NCBI GenBank assembly: GCA_016195265.1
Contig: JACPZW010000013.1
Location: forward strand, 62,001-126,000
DNA length: 64,000 nucleotides
Reading direction: 5' to 3'
From: Acidobacteriota bacterium
Lineage (GTDB): Bacteria; Acidobacteriota; Vicinamibacteria; Vicinamibacterales; CAVVIG01
The notes below the pieces were generated by a model. The model was not told the origin of the DNA and made no database searches. It was given only the letters and a program-made list of their open reading frames with translations. Made by a program: the position numbers and the translations under genes. This document shows positions 18,610-27,476 of this stretch, piece by piece; positions within the stretch are counted from its first letter, which is position 1, and each line of letters opens with the position of its first letter.

Positions 18610-20252
18610 CACCGCACCCCCACGGCGGTCCAGGCTTGCGTCACGGATCGTTCGGCCGCGCTGCCCGCCCCGTAGAGATCCCGCGCCGCCTGGATGGTGG
18701 CGGCGCGCGCGACCGAGAACGTGGCGTTCGACGGCATGAGCTGCGTGAATCCGCGGTAGAAGACCTTCTCGATCTGGTCGCGGTTGCCCGCGCCGATGCC
18801 CTGCACGCTCAGACCCGACGTCCGGTTCGTGCCTCCCTCGGTCGCCAGGTAGTAGGCGTGCGTGACGATCGTCATGTTCGTGTGCACGGCGCCGTAGTCG
18901 TGCGCCGCGTCCGATGCCACGGTGACGTACTTGCTGAAGTGATCCGGATCGCCGAACTGTCCCGGATTGGACAGGGACCGGATTCCCCCCGGCGTGATGA
19001 CGTCCTCGCCCATGAGGTACTCGGCCTTCAGCGGACCGTCGCCAGGCGGCTGATAAAAGAATTCCGCCGCCGTGCCCATGATGTCGGAGAACGCCTCGTT
19101 CAGCGCGCCGGACTGATTCCGATAGATCAGGTTGGACGAGAACTCGGTCACGCCGTGGGACAACTCGTGCGCGATGACGTCGAGCGCGCCGGCCAGGTAG
19201 TTCCATCGCTGGCCGCCCAGCGTGAGGTAGGGGGGAAGCCCTTCGCCGTACACCATCACGCCGCCTCCGGCGTAGAACGCGTTCACGTAGAAGCTGTTGA
19301 TCACGTCGGCTGACGCGCTGAACACATCGTCGCGCCGGACGGGATGGATGACGTTGATGAGCGCCAGATTTCGGTTGTCGAGCCCGCGCCGGCCGAAGCG
19401 CTTGAAGTAGAAGTCGTAGACGTCGCCGACGTACTTGTGCGCGTCCACGGCGACCGGATCGCTCCACGTCGTCGTCGCGCTGAGCGCGAAATCGGAGGCG
19501 ACCAGGCCCGTGACGCCGTTGAGAAAGTCGATCGTCCGGGACACGTTGGCGCGCATGTCGTAGGTGCGGATCGACGGCGGGCGCAGGAGGTCCACGGCGA
19601 CGAAGTTGGCCGACATGGTCGCGACGCTCACTTTCTTGTCGTCGCCGAGCACGCCTTTGCCGACGCCGAGCGACGCGGCGGTCTGGCGCTCGGCCGCGGC
19701 GAGCTCGAGGACGACGCCGCCCGTGGCGGCGTCGATGAAATAGTCGATGGCGCGGCCGATCCCGAACGCCTTGAGCCGGTAGACGAGCCGCGCGCCGCCG
19801 GCCTCGTCGGGCAGGAGGAGCAGTTCGGGCGCGCGCGCCTCGCCGATCTCGGCGCCGCTGAGGCGCGCGACGATCGCGCGCGCGTTCTCGGGCGGCATCG
19901 CGGCGGCCACGTCCACCGGCGCGTCCGGATACATCGTGCCGAAGATCGAGACGGTGACGCCGTTGTCGGTCTGGCGGACGAGATCGCCGCCGAACACGCG
20001 GACGCCGCCGGCATATTGATCGAGGCGCTCGTGCGCGCGGCCCGGCACCAGCGGATCGTCACTGGCCGCGCGGACGCGCAGTCGGCCGTCGCGCTTCAGG
20101 CGGTCGACGGCGCCGTCCCACGCGCGCAGGTCGGCGGCCGACGTCGCCGTCACCACGGAAGGGCGGGACTGGGCGCGCGCCCGCGGCGTGACGTGCGCGG
20201 CCATCATCACGGCGGCGGCGGCGCCTAACAGACCGAGCGTTACGGTGCGCAT
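18609..20252 (-). CDS. M4 (thermolysin-type) zinc metallopeptidase precursor
   Basis: A secreted protease of 547 aa. It has a signal peptide (about residues 1-27), an FTP/PepSY-type propeptide (about 45-210) and the M4 catalytic domain. The zinc site is VIAHELSHGVTEF (HExxH). The third ligand is in ALNEAFSDIMG, and the downstream transition-state His is in HDYGAVHTNMT. All catalytic residues look intact, so secreted proteolytic activity is likely. It heads a three-gene overlapping set with the beta-barrel and MGMT genes. Confidence 0.93.
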   Translation of the reverse strand: MRTVTLGLLGAAAAVMMAAHVTPRARAQSRPSVVTATSAADLRAWDGAVDRLKRDGRLRVRAASDDPLVPGRAHERLDQYAGGVRVFGGDLVRQTDNGVTVSIFGTMYPDAPVDVAAAMPPENARAIVARLSGAEIGEARAPELLLLPDEAGGARLVYRLKAFGIGRAIDYFIDAATGGVVLELAAAERQTAASLGVGKGVLGDDKKVSVATMSANFVAVDLLRPPSIRTYDMRANVSRTIDFLNGVTGLVASDFALSATTTWSDPVAVDAHKYVGDVYDFYFKRFGRRGLDNRNLALINVIHPVRRDDVFSASADVINSFYVNAFYAGGGVMVYGEGLPPYLTLGGQRWNYLAGALDVIAHELSHGVTEFSSNLIYRNQSGALNEAFSDIMGTAAEFFYQPPGDGPLKAEYLMGEDVITPGGIRSLSNPGQFGDPDHFSKYVTVASDAAHDYGAVHTNMTIVTHAYYLATEGGTNRTSGLSVQGIGAGNRDQIEKVFYRGFTQLMPSNATFSVARAATIQAARDLYGAGSAAERSVTQAWTAVGVR

Positions 20253-20267
20253 GCCGATCCTTTCCTT

Positions 20268-21635
20268 TTACATCAGCAGCAGCGGGTCGAACTGGTATCC
20301 GGCCGGATCGAGCGGCGCCACGATCGACGACGGACGCGCGGCGTCCTCGGGGGCGGCCTCCCACAGATTCAGCTCGTAGGTCGTCTCGAGCCGGCGGCCC
20401 TCGCGATCGATCAGCACGCGCACCTGCGGGCGGTACGGATCCGGCGCGTAGATCTGGCGGACCACGGCCACTTCGCCCGTGTTCAGGCGCACGAGGTTGC
20501 CGGCGGGATAGATGCCGATCAGCTGCACAAACCGCCGGACCAGATGCTGATCGAACTGCTGGCCGTCGTTGCGCTTGAGGACCTCGAGGATGCGGTCGGT
20601 CGGGAACGCCTGCTGGTAGCGCCGCTGCGATCGCATCGCGTCGTAGACGTCGGCGATGCTGCACAGCATGGTCCCGATGTTCAGCGACGGGCGCTTCACG
20701 CCGTGGGGGTACCCGGATCCGTCCACGCGCAGGTGGTGCTCGAAGGCCATCACCGGCGCGAGCGCGGGCACGTCGGGCGTCATGCGCAGGATTTCCGCGC
20801 CGTCCACCACGTGGCGCTTCATGATCGTGAACTCGTCGTCGGTCAGCTTGTCCGGCTTGTTGAGCACTTCGAGCGGCGTCCGCACCTTGCCGATGTCGTG
20901 CATCAGCGCCGCGAGCCCGAACTCGCGCAGCAGCGGGCCGTCGATGCCGAGGCCGCGCGCCTGGCCCATCGTCAGGATCGAGACGTTCACCATGTGCGTG
21001 AACGTGTAGTTGTCGTAGTTCTTGAGCGTCGTGAGGGCGAGCAGCGCCGTGCGGTTCTGCGCCACCGCCTGCGCCAGTCCGTCGATCATCGTGCGCGCGA
21101 CCGTCGCGTCGGGCTGTCCTTCGGTCTGCGCCGCCTCCCACACCGCGTTGGCGGCGGTGACGGCCTCGCTGTACAGGCGTTTGATCGTGCCCATGTCGCC
21201 GAGGTTGCTCTCGACGCGCTGTTCGACGCTGACGCGTCCCACGCGGATGTGGGGCATCGGCGGAAACGCGATGGTTCCTTCGTCTTCGGCGCGCGCCTCC
21301 GGCGCCGTCACGGCGTCGATGAAGGCCGTCACTTCGTCCTTCGTCACGCCGCGGTCGATGGTGACGCGCTCGACGCCGCTCTGCTGCAGCCGCCGCACGA
21401 ACGGCCCGAGCGTGTCGGCCTTGGCCATCGGCATGTCGTCCACGATCACTTCGTCGCCCACGAGGCCGATGACGATCGTCGGCTGCAGGCTGTGCAGCAG
21501 CTGGAACGCCGCCGACAGCGACTCGAGGTTGCGCGTGATGATCGGGTGGCCCTTGGAGTAGAGCTGCGTGGAGCGCAGCGACGCCGCGAATCGTCGCAGC
21601 ATTTCGTCGGCGATCTGGACGCGGGGGGCCGTCAT
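20268..21635 (-). CDS. HD-GYP protein, second of two in the HEAT/HD-GYP operon
   Basis: Predicted c-di-GMP phosphodiesterase or binding protein, 455 aa. Residues about 1-125 are a module shared with its three upstream neighbours: LYSKGHPIITRNLESL, then VIGLVGDEVIVDD, then VERVTIDRGVTKDEV. The HD-GYP domain follows, with FGLAALMHDIGK, FEHHLRVDGSGYP and IADVYDAMRS. The signature is HHL rather than the usual HHE before the DGSGYP part. The C-terminal 100 residues are a beta-rich tail. ATG 21635 overlaps the preceding stop (ATGA); the longer frame upstream is non-coding. Confidence 0.93.
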   Translation of the reverse strand: MTAPRVQIADEMLRRFAASLRSTQLYSKGHPIITRNLESLSAAFQLLHSLQPTIVIGLVGDEVIVDDMPMAKADTLGPFVRRLQQSGVERVTIDRGVTKDEVTAFIDAVTAPEARAEDEGTIAFPPMPHIRVGRVSVEQRVESNLGDMGTIKRLYSEAVTAANAVWEAAQTEGQPDATVARTMIDGLAQAVAQNRTALLALTTLKNYDNYTFTHMVNVSILTMGQARGLGIDGPLLREFGLAALMHDIGKVRTPLEVLNKPDKLTDDEFTIMKRHVVDGAEILRMTPDVPALAPVMAFEHHLRVDGSGYPHGVKRPSLNIGTMLCSIADVYDAMRSQRRYQQAFPTDRILEVLKRNDGQQFDQHLVRRFVQLIGIYPAGNLVRLNTGEVAVVRQIYAPDPYRPQVRVLIDREGRRLETTYELNLWEAAPEDAARPSSIVAPLDPAGYQFDPLLLM

Positions 21636-23887
21636 GCCGTTTCCCTCGTCACCGGCGGCCGTGCTTCCCGCACGCGCCCGCGCTGCGCGCGCGCCGCGGC
21701 CCGTACGCCGCGCGAGCCGCCGGCAATGGCCTCGTCCAGTACGATGACGGCTTCGGGCGTCCCGATGCGCGCGAGCGCGGTCGCCGCCGCCATGCGCAGC
21801 GTCGCCGTGCGCCGCGGCGCCCACCATTCGCCCTTGTACAACGCCTGTTTGAGCGGCTCGACGGCCGCCGGATCGCGCAGCGCGCCCAGCGACTCGATCG
21901 CGCGTACGTACACGCCGGCGAGCGCGCCGCGGTGATCGACGTGCTGCAGGATGTACACGAAGAGCGGCGCCGCGCCCTCGTCACGGACGAGGCTCACCGA
22001 CTGCATGATCGCGTCGCGCGACCGCGTCGTGCCGCTCGCCAGCGCCTGCTCGAGAATCCTGTACGCCCCGTCGGTGCCGATGTTGAGAATCGCGCGCACC
22101 GCCTCGCGCTGTACCTGCGGCTCGTTGTCGTCGAGCAGCTCGGTGAGGTCCGGCAGCGCCTCGCTGCCGCCGAACTGGCGCATGAGGTGAATCGCCGTGC
22201 GGCGGACCGCGGCGTTCTGCGCGTTCTTCAGGCGCTCGATCGTCCGCCGGCCCACCGACCCGAACGCAATCAGGATGGACGTCAGGCGCTCGCGCGTCCG
22301 CGGCCGCTCCTCGGCCGACAGCGCCTCGGCGAGCGGGCGGACGAGCACCTCGCCGAGCGACACGCACATCGCCTTCACGCGCTCGAACTGCGCCTCGTCG
22401 ATCGTCGCCAGGTGCGTCGAGATGTGCCGCATCATCGACCCGGCGATCAGCAGGTCGATCGCGATCATCGCGTGCTGGCGGCGCGCCGTGCTGCCCGTGC
22501 CGCCCGCTTCGTTCACCAGCACGCTGATGAGCGCCAGCGCCGCGTCGAAGTCGCCGACGAGCAGCAGATCCTCCAGCAGGCTGGCGACCGGCGTCATCAG
22601 ATCGCCCCAGCGGCCCTCGTCCTGCTCGATCCGCAGCAGGTCCAGCAGGAGCGTCAGGTCGAGCGCGCGCAGCGAGCTGGTGGCGACCGTGCCCAGCCAC
22701 GCGCCGATCCGCTCGGGCGGATCGTCGTTGACCTGGTCGACTTCGATCGCCTTCGTGCGCGCGTTCGACAGCTCGCGCCCGTACTCCTCGGACACGAACG
22801 GCTTGTCGGAGTACGAGGTCAGCAGCTTTTCGGCGACGTGATTCCAGACCGATTCGAACCCCTCGGTGCTCCCGAGCGGGGACGCCGCGACGTCTTCGCG
22901 CGCGAGCAGCAGCAGCCGCTGCTGCTGCTCGGAATCCTTGACCAGCGTCTGAAACGCCTGCGCGAGCCGGTCGGTCGGCGTCGTCTCGGTGACGACGTTG
23001 CGCGCCACGAACTTCGCGATCGTGCCGTCCGACATGCGGCTGACGACGGATTGCACCAGCTTCGGATCCTCTTCGTCGCCGCGCTGCGTCAGCAAGCCGA
23101 GCAGCATGTCCGGCGAGAGCTGCCCGACCGCGGACGCCATGTTGCCGAGCACCGGCTCGAGCTGGTCCGGCTGGTTCTTCGTGACGACGTCCACGATCTT
23201 CCTGAGCATCTGCATCAGCGCCGCGGTCCGCGCGCCGACGCCGCCGCCCCCGTCCGGCCTCTTCTGCATCGCGGCCATGATTTCGGCCAACTGCTCGCTG
23301 TTGCCTGCGATGCCGAGCAGCTCCTGAATGGCTTCCGTGTCGAGGTCGAAGACGCTGCCCTGCAGGCAGTTGGCGATCACGCGCTCCCAGTTCGCGCTCT
23401 CGCCGCCCGCGCGCTCGCGCAGCACCTCCGCGTAGTCGATCTCGCGCAGCTCGATGTGCCGTCCGGCCGTCGTGGTCCACACGCGCGCGATGCCGCCGTC
23501 GGCGCGGACGGCGTTGGGCTCGCGCCCGAGGAGCAGGAGGAACGAGCGCCAGGCCTCGACGTCGCCGCCCGCGTGCACGGTCATCTGGCCGATGAGATGG
23601 TTGTGCAGCAGCGTCGCGAGTTCGTTGACCGCCGCGTCCGCGCGGGCCGGCGCGCGATCGTTGAGCAGCACCGCGTCGGGCAGCACGGTCAGCTGGAGCG
23701 ACGATGGCAGCGCGGCGGGCGAGGTGATCTGCGCGATGCGGCCGAGCGTGGCGGCAATGGCCGGATGGCCGGCGGGGTAGAGCATCACGGCGCGCGCGGC
23801 CGCCTTGCAGGCACGCGCGAAGTCCACCAGCCGCGCGGTGTCTTCCGCGCTCAGGGTGGGCGCCGCGGGATTGGGGGCGTCGGTCAT
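21632..23887 (-). CDS. HEAT-repeat protein, second of two
   Basis: A 751-aa protein that opens with the shared module (MLYPAGHPAIAATLGRI near residue 36, then LPDAVLLND). A long helical middle region matches the other HEAT protein, for example KPFVSEEYGRELSN and LTLLLDLLRIEQDEG. The C-terminal half contains HEAT repeats (AVRRTAIHLMRQFGGSEALPD, QREAVRAILNIGTDG). No catalytic motif, signal peptide or membrane segment is seen. It is probably a scaffold or regulator for the adjacent HD-GYP protein. Both ends overlap neighbours by 4 bases. Confidence 0.85.
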   Translation of the reverse strand: MTDAPNPAAPTLSAEDTARLVDFARACKAAARAVMLYPAGHPAIAATLGRIAQITSPAALPSSLQLTVLPDAVLLNDRAPARADAAVNELATLLHNHLIGQMTVHAGGDVEAWRSFLLLLGREPNAVRADGGIARVWTTTAGRHIELREIDYAEVLRERAGGESANWERVIANCLQGSVFDLDTEAIQELLGIAGNSEQLAEIMAAMQKRPDGGGGVGARTAALMQMLRKIVDVVTKNQPDQLEPVLGNMASAVGQLSPDMLLGLLTQRGDEEDPKLVQSVVSRMSDGTIAKFVARNVVTETTPTDRLAQAFQTLVKDSEQQQRLLLLAREDVAASPLGSTEGFESVWNHVAEKLLTSYSDKPFVSEEYGRELSNARTKAIEVDQVNDDPPERIGAWLGTVATSSLRALDLTLLLDLLRIEQDEGRWGDLMTPVASLLEDLLLVGDFDAALALISVLVNEAGGTGSTARRQHAMIAIDLLIAGSMMRHISTHLATIDEAQFERVKAMCVSLGEVLVRPLAEALSAEERPRTRERLTSILIAFGSVGRRTIERLKNAQNAAVRRTAIHLMRQFGGSEALPDLTELLDDNEPQVQREAVRAILNIGTDGAYRILEQALASGTTRSRDAIMQSVSLVRDEGAAPLFVYILQHVDHRGALAGVYVRAIESLGALRDPAAVEPLKQALYKGEWWAPRRTATLRMAAATALARIGTPEAVIVLDEAIAGGSRGVRAAARAQRGRVREARPPVTRETA

Positions 23888-25242
23888 TGCATGTACTTCA
23901 GCGGATCGATGTCGACTGTCTCCGGGTCGACGGCTTCAACGACCGCGCGCGGAAATTCGCCGCGGCTGTCCCGGTCCCACGTGTTCGTGAGCATCGGCTC
24001 CTCGAGGAGCGCGCCCTTCCCATCGGTCAGGATCTTCACCTGCGGCCGGAAGGGATCGGTCGGATGCTCGGCGGTCACGATCGCGATTTCCTCCGTGTTG
24101 AGCCGCACCAGATTGCCCACCGGGAACAGCCCCATCAGGTTCACGAACCGCTTGAGCAGCACCTGGTTGAACGCCGGGTTGTCCCGCTCGCCCATGATGT
24201 TGCGGATGCGATCGGTCGCGAGGCTCTTGCGGTAGGGGCGTGTGCTCCGCAGGGCGTCGAACACGTCCGCGATCGACACAATCATCGTGCACAGATTCAG
24301 CTTCCGGCTGCCGATTTTTTCCGGGTAGCCGCTGAGATCCTGCTTGAGGTGATGCTCGAACGCGACGATCGGCGCCAGGGCCGGCATCTCAGGCGTGCGC
24401 CGAAGGATGTGCGCGCCGTCGACGACGTGCCGCTTCATGATGTCGAACTCGTCCTTCGTGAGCTTGTCCGGCTTGTTCAACACTTCGAGCGGCGTGTTCA
24501 CCTTGCCGATGTCGTGCATGAGCGCCGCGAACCCGAACTCGCGCAGCAGCGTTCCCTCGACGTTGAGCGCGCGCGCCTGCGCCATGGCCAGCGCCGAGAC
24601 GTTCACCATGTGCGTGAACGTGTAATTGTCGTACTTCTTGAGCGCGGTCAGCGCCATCAGCGACGTGCGGTCCTGCGTGACCATCTTCGCCAGGCTGTCG
24701 ATGATCTTCTTCGCGGCGCCGGGGTCGGGCTGGTCGCCCGCCTTGGCCGCGTTCCACAGCGTCTCGGCGGTTTCCACGGCGGTCCCATAGACCTTCCGCG
24801 CCGCAAGGATGCCGGTGTTTTCCTCCGACCCTTCGTCGACGACGATCTTGCCGAGCACGATGTGCCGCACGCCCTTCGTCGTCAATCGATCGCCGAGCGG
24901 GATGGGCGACTTCCGGTCGCTCAGGACGAAGACGAAGGCGCGGATCTCGTCGCGCGTCAGGCCGCGGGTCAGCGTGATCTTCTCGATCTCGCGCTCGCGC
25001 ATGCCGCGCGCGAACCCGACGAGCGAGGCCGATCCGCGCGGCAGCCGCGTCCCGTCCACGACGACTTCGTCGCCAAGGAATCCGATGTGCACGTTGGAGG
25101 CGGCGCCGAGCGCCTCGACGGCGCCCGTCGCCAGCGCGTCGATTCCGCGCTGGACGAGCGGGTGCGTCGGCGAGTACAGCTCGGTGCCTCGCAGCGCCGC
25201 CGCCAGCCGCCGGACGAGGTCTTCAGCCTTTCGCTGTTCCAT
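23884..25242 (-). CDS. HD-GYP protein, first of two in the HEAT/HD-GYP operon
   Basis: This 452-aa paralogue of the downstream HD-GYP protein has the same N-terminal module: LYSPTHPLVQRGIDAL, IGFLGDEVVVDG and IEKITLTRGLTRDEI. The HD pair is in FGFAALMHDIGK. The GYP motif is altered, HHLKQDLSGYP instead of HHE-DG-GYP, so metal or substrate handling may differ. IADVFDALRSTRPY and a beta-rich C-terminus follow. Its ATG lies 20 bases inside the upstream HEAT gene, indicating strong translational coupling. Confidence 0.92.
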   Translation of the reverse strand: MEQRKAEDLVRRLAAALRGTELYSPTHPLVQRGIDALATGAVEALGAASNVHIGFLGDEVVVDGTRLPRGSASLVGFARGMREREIEKITLTRGLTRDEIRAFVFVLSDRKSPIPLGDRLTTKGVRHIVLGKIVVDEGSEENTGILAARKVYGTAVETAETLWNAAKAGDQPDPGAAKKIIDSLAKMVTQDRTSLMALTALKKYDNYTFTHMVNVSALAMAQARALNVEGTLLREFGFAALMHDIGKVNTPLEVLNKPDKLTKDEFDIMKRHVVDGAHILRRTPEMPALAPIVAFEHHLKQDLSGYPEKIGSRKLNLCTMIVSIADVFDALRSTRPYRKSLATDRIRNIMGERDNPAFNQVLLKRFVNLMGLFPVGNLVRLNTEEIAIVTAEHPTDPFRPQVKILTDGKGALLEEPMLTNTWDRDSRGEFPRAVVEAVDPETVDIDPLKYMQ

Positions 25243-27445
25243 GCACGATCTTCTTCAGCAATCGATCGCCGGTGCGTCCGGCGTTGTCGAGGGCGGCTTT
25301 CGCCTTGGGCGTCCCGATGCGCACCAGCGCGTCCACCGAGGCTTTCTTGAGGGCTGTGCGTTTGGCGCGGACGAACCACCCCTTCACGCCGGCGGCCTTC
25401 GCGAGCGCCGGCACCGCGGTGTCGCTGCCGACGCGGCCCAGCGCGTCGAGCGTCTCGAGCACGACGTCGTGATCCGTCCCGAGCGGCTCGCTCTCGTTGA
25501 GGATCTGCACCAGCATCGGCACCACCCGCTGATCGCGATCCGTGACGAGCGCATCGACCACCGCTTTGCGCGTGTCGCCGGTCGTCGAGCGCAGCACCGT
25601 CTGGACGGCGCGAGCGGCCGCGGGATCCTGGATCCCGCTGAGCGACGCGATCGCCTGCACGGTCACGCGCGGATCGCTCTTGCGCAGCAGCGGCTGGAGC
25701 AACGGGACCGCCGCGGCCGTGCCGATCTTGCCGAGCACCCGCGCGCCCGCCACCTGCGCGAACCAGCGCGAGTTGCCGACGAGCGACGCGAGCCGCGGGA
25801 TGGCGGACGGCCCGAACCCGATGATGATCTCTTCCGCCCGCTTGGACGCGATCGTTTCCTTCTCGACCGCCACGACCGGCGTCAGCGCTTCGGTGCAGGC
25901 GGGACCGATGGTCGCGATCACGGTGCGAATCGTCTCCCAGCCGCGGTCGTCCATTTCGGCGATGAGCGCGACGGTTTCCCGCATCGCGAGCGAGTCCCCG
26001 AGACGGTCGAGCGCCTGCCGGCAGGCGTCGCGGCCCATCGCGCCGGTCTTCGCCGCGCGATCGCGCAGCGCCTTGGTGACCGACTGCGCATCGTCGTACG
26101 ACCCCGACATCAGCAGGTCTTCCGCGAGGGCGCCCATGTCCTGCGCGATGCCCTCGGCGCGGGTCGCGTCCCGCTCTAGCGTCAGGAGATCGATGAGCAG
26201 CGTGACCGACAGGGAACGGACGTTCTCCTGTCCGAGGCTGTCGATCCACATCGACAGTTCAGGCGGCAGATCCGTCGTGGCCATTCGCTCGGCGCGGCCG
26301 CCCACCCCGTCCAGCGCCGCTTTGTAGGTCTCGGACACGTACGGTTTGTCGTTGTACGACACGAGCAGCTCTTCCATCGACGTCCACAGGGCGGAGAACT
26401 GGCCCTGTTTGCCGAAGTCGGTTTCGCCCAGCATGCTGCGCGTCAAGGTCAGGACGCGGCGCTTCCGGTCTTCGTCGGGTGCGATCGTGTTGAAGATCGT
26501 CGCGAGGCGGTCGGACGCCTGGCCGTCGAGCGCGAGGGCGGTCGCGAGCAGCTGGGCGACCTTGACGTCGTCGAACGCCGCGGCCATACCGCGGACCACC
26601 GCCACCTGCGCGCCCGGTTCTTCCTCGTGCTGCATCACTTGCATCACGACGTGCGGATCCAGGTTGGCTGCGGCCGTCGCGAGGTTGCCCATCACGTTCG
26701 ACGCGTTGTCGGGCGCGCGCACGGTCACGATGCCCGCGAGATGCCGGAATGCCGCGAGAACGGTGGCGGCCTGCGACGTGATCATCGGCGAGCCGTCCAT
26801 CGCGCACTTCGGCGCCATGACGGCGCCCGCCAGGTCGGTGATATCGCCGGGACTCTCCGAAATGGCGAGCAGCCGGCGCTGGGCGGCCTCGTCGAACACG
26901 CCGGTCTGGCCCCCCGCGATCGACGTCACGATCGACCGCCACACGTCGTCGCGCTTGGCGGGCTCGGGCGTTTCGCCCGCGCGCTCGCGCTCGAGGACCC
27001 GCTTGTAATCAATCTGCTCGATCACCATCGACGGGTGACCGTCACTCAGCCAGATCTGCGCCGGGCCTCCGCGGTTGCGCCGCTCGGTCGGGTCGAGCGC
27101 CATGATCCGCAGGAACGCGTGCAGCGCCTCGACGGGCACGTCACCGAGGAACGAGATCTGCAGGACGTCGCGATCGTGAAGGAATGCGGCAGCTTCGCTG
27201 ATGGGCCCCTGCGATTGATCCGCCGGGGCATCGCCGACCATGAGCGTCGTCGGCGTGACGCCGAGCGAGAACGCGCCGCCGGCGATGTTCTCGCGCAGCG
27301 CGTCGGCCAGACGCTTCACGGACTGTCCCACGGCCGGGTGTTCGGGCGGGTAGAGCGCCCAGTTGCGCATCGCCGCGATGAGCCCGCGAGCGAGCTGCAG
27401 AACGCCGCGCGCGAGTTCCGGTGACAGCTGGGACGCCTGGGACAT
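25223..27445 (-). CDS. HEAT-repeat protein, first of two
   Basis: This 740-aa protein is the first gene of the four-gene operon. It has the shared N-terminal module (NWALYPPEHPAVGQSVKRL, then TTLMVGD and LQISFLGDVPVEAL). A long helical domain follows, paralogous to that of the second HEAT protein (KPYVSETYKAALDG, VTLLIDLLTLERDA). The C-terminal HEAT repeats include ARVLGKIGTAAAVPLLQPLL and VQAIASLSGIQDPAA. ATG 27445 was chosen over the longer open frame because the shared module starts there and a GATAAT box is 7 bases upstream. No enzyme motif is visible. Confidence 0.85.
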   Translation of the reverse strand: MSQASQLSPELARGVLQLARGLIAAMRNWALYPPEHPAVGQSVKRLADALRENIAGGAFSLGVTPTTLMVGDAPADQSQGPISEAAAFLHDRDVLQISFLGDVPVEALHAFLRIMALDPTERRNRGGPAQIWLSDGHPSMVIEQIDYKRVLERERAGETPEPAKRDDVWRSIVTSIAGGQTGVFDEAAQRRLLAISESPGDITDLAGAVMAPKCAMDGSPMITSQAATVLAAFRHLAGIVTVRAPDNASNVMGNLATAAANLDPHVVMQVMQHEEEPGAQVAVVRGMAAAFDDVKVAQLLATALALDGQASDRLATIFNTIAPDEDRKRRVLTLTRSMLGETDFGKQGQFSALWTSMEELLVSYNDKPYVSETYKAALDGVGGRAERMATTDLPPELSMWIDSLGQENVRSLSVTLLIDLLTLERDATRAEGIAQDMGALAEDLLMSGSYDDAQSVTKALRDRAAKTGAMGRDACRQALDRLGDSLAMRETVALIAEMDDRGWETIRTVIATIGPACTEALTPVVAVEKETIASKRAEEIIIGFGPSAIPRLASLVGNSRWFAQVAGARVLGKIGTAAAVPLLQPLLRKSDPRVTVQAIASLSGIQDPAAARAVQTVLRSTTGDTRKAVVDALVTDRDQRVVPMLVQILNESEPLGTDHDVVLETLDALGRVGSDTAVPALAKAAGVKGWFVRAKRTALKKASVDALVRIGTPKAKAALDNAGRTGDRLLKKIVHGTAKG

Positions 27446-27452
27446 CGACGTG

Positions 27453-27467
27453 ATTATCCAATATACT
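27453..27467. promoter_or_regulatory. Back-to-back -10 boxes of a divergent promoter
   Basis: Only 31 bases separate the ATG of the HEAT gene (minus, 27445) from the ATG of the thymidine phosphorylase gene (plus, 27477). The minus-strand box GATAAT is at 27458-27453, 7 bases from its ATG. The plus-strand box TATACT is at 27462-27467, 9 bases from its ATG. Each -35 region would fall at or inside the opposite gene's start. Confidence 0.6.
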
Positions 27468-27476
27468 GCCCGCCGG

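Noticed and set aside
21932-24235. A 767-codon plus-strand frame opposite the HEAT gene
   Set aside because: Its composition (Arg, His, Asp, Leu) is that of an antisense shadow; the minus strand carries recognisable HEAT repeats.
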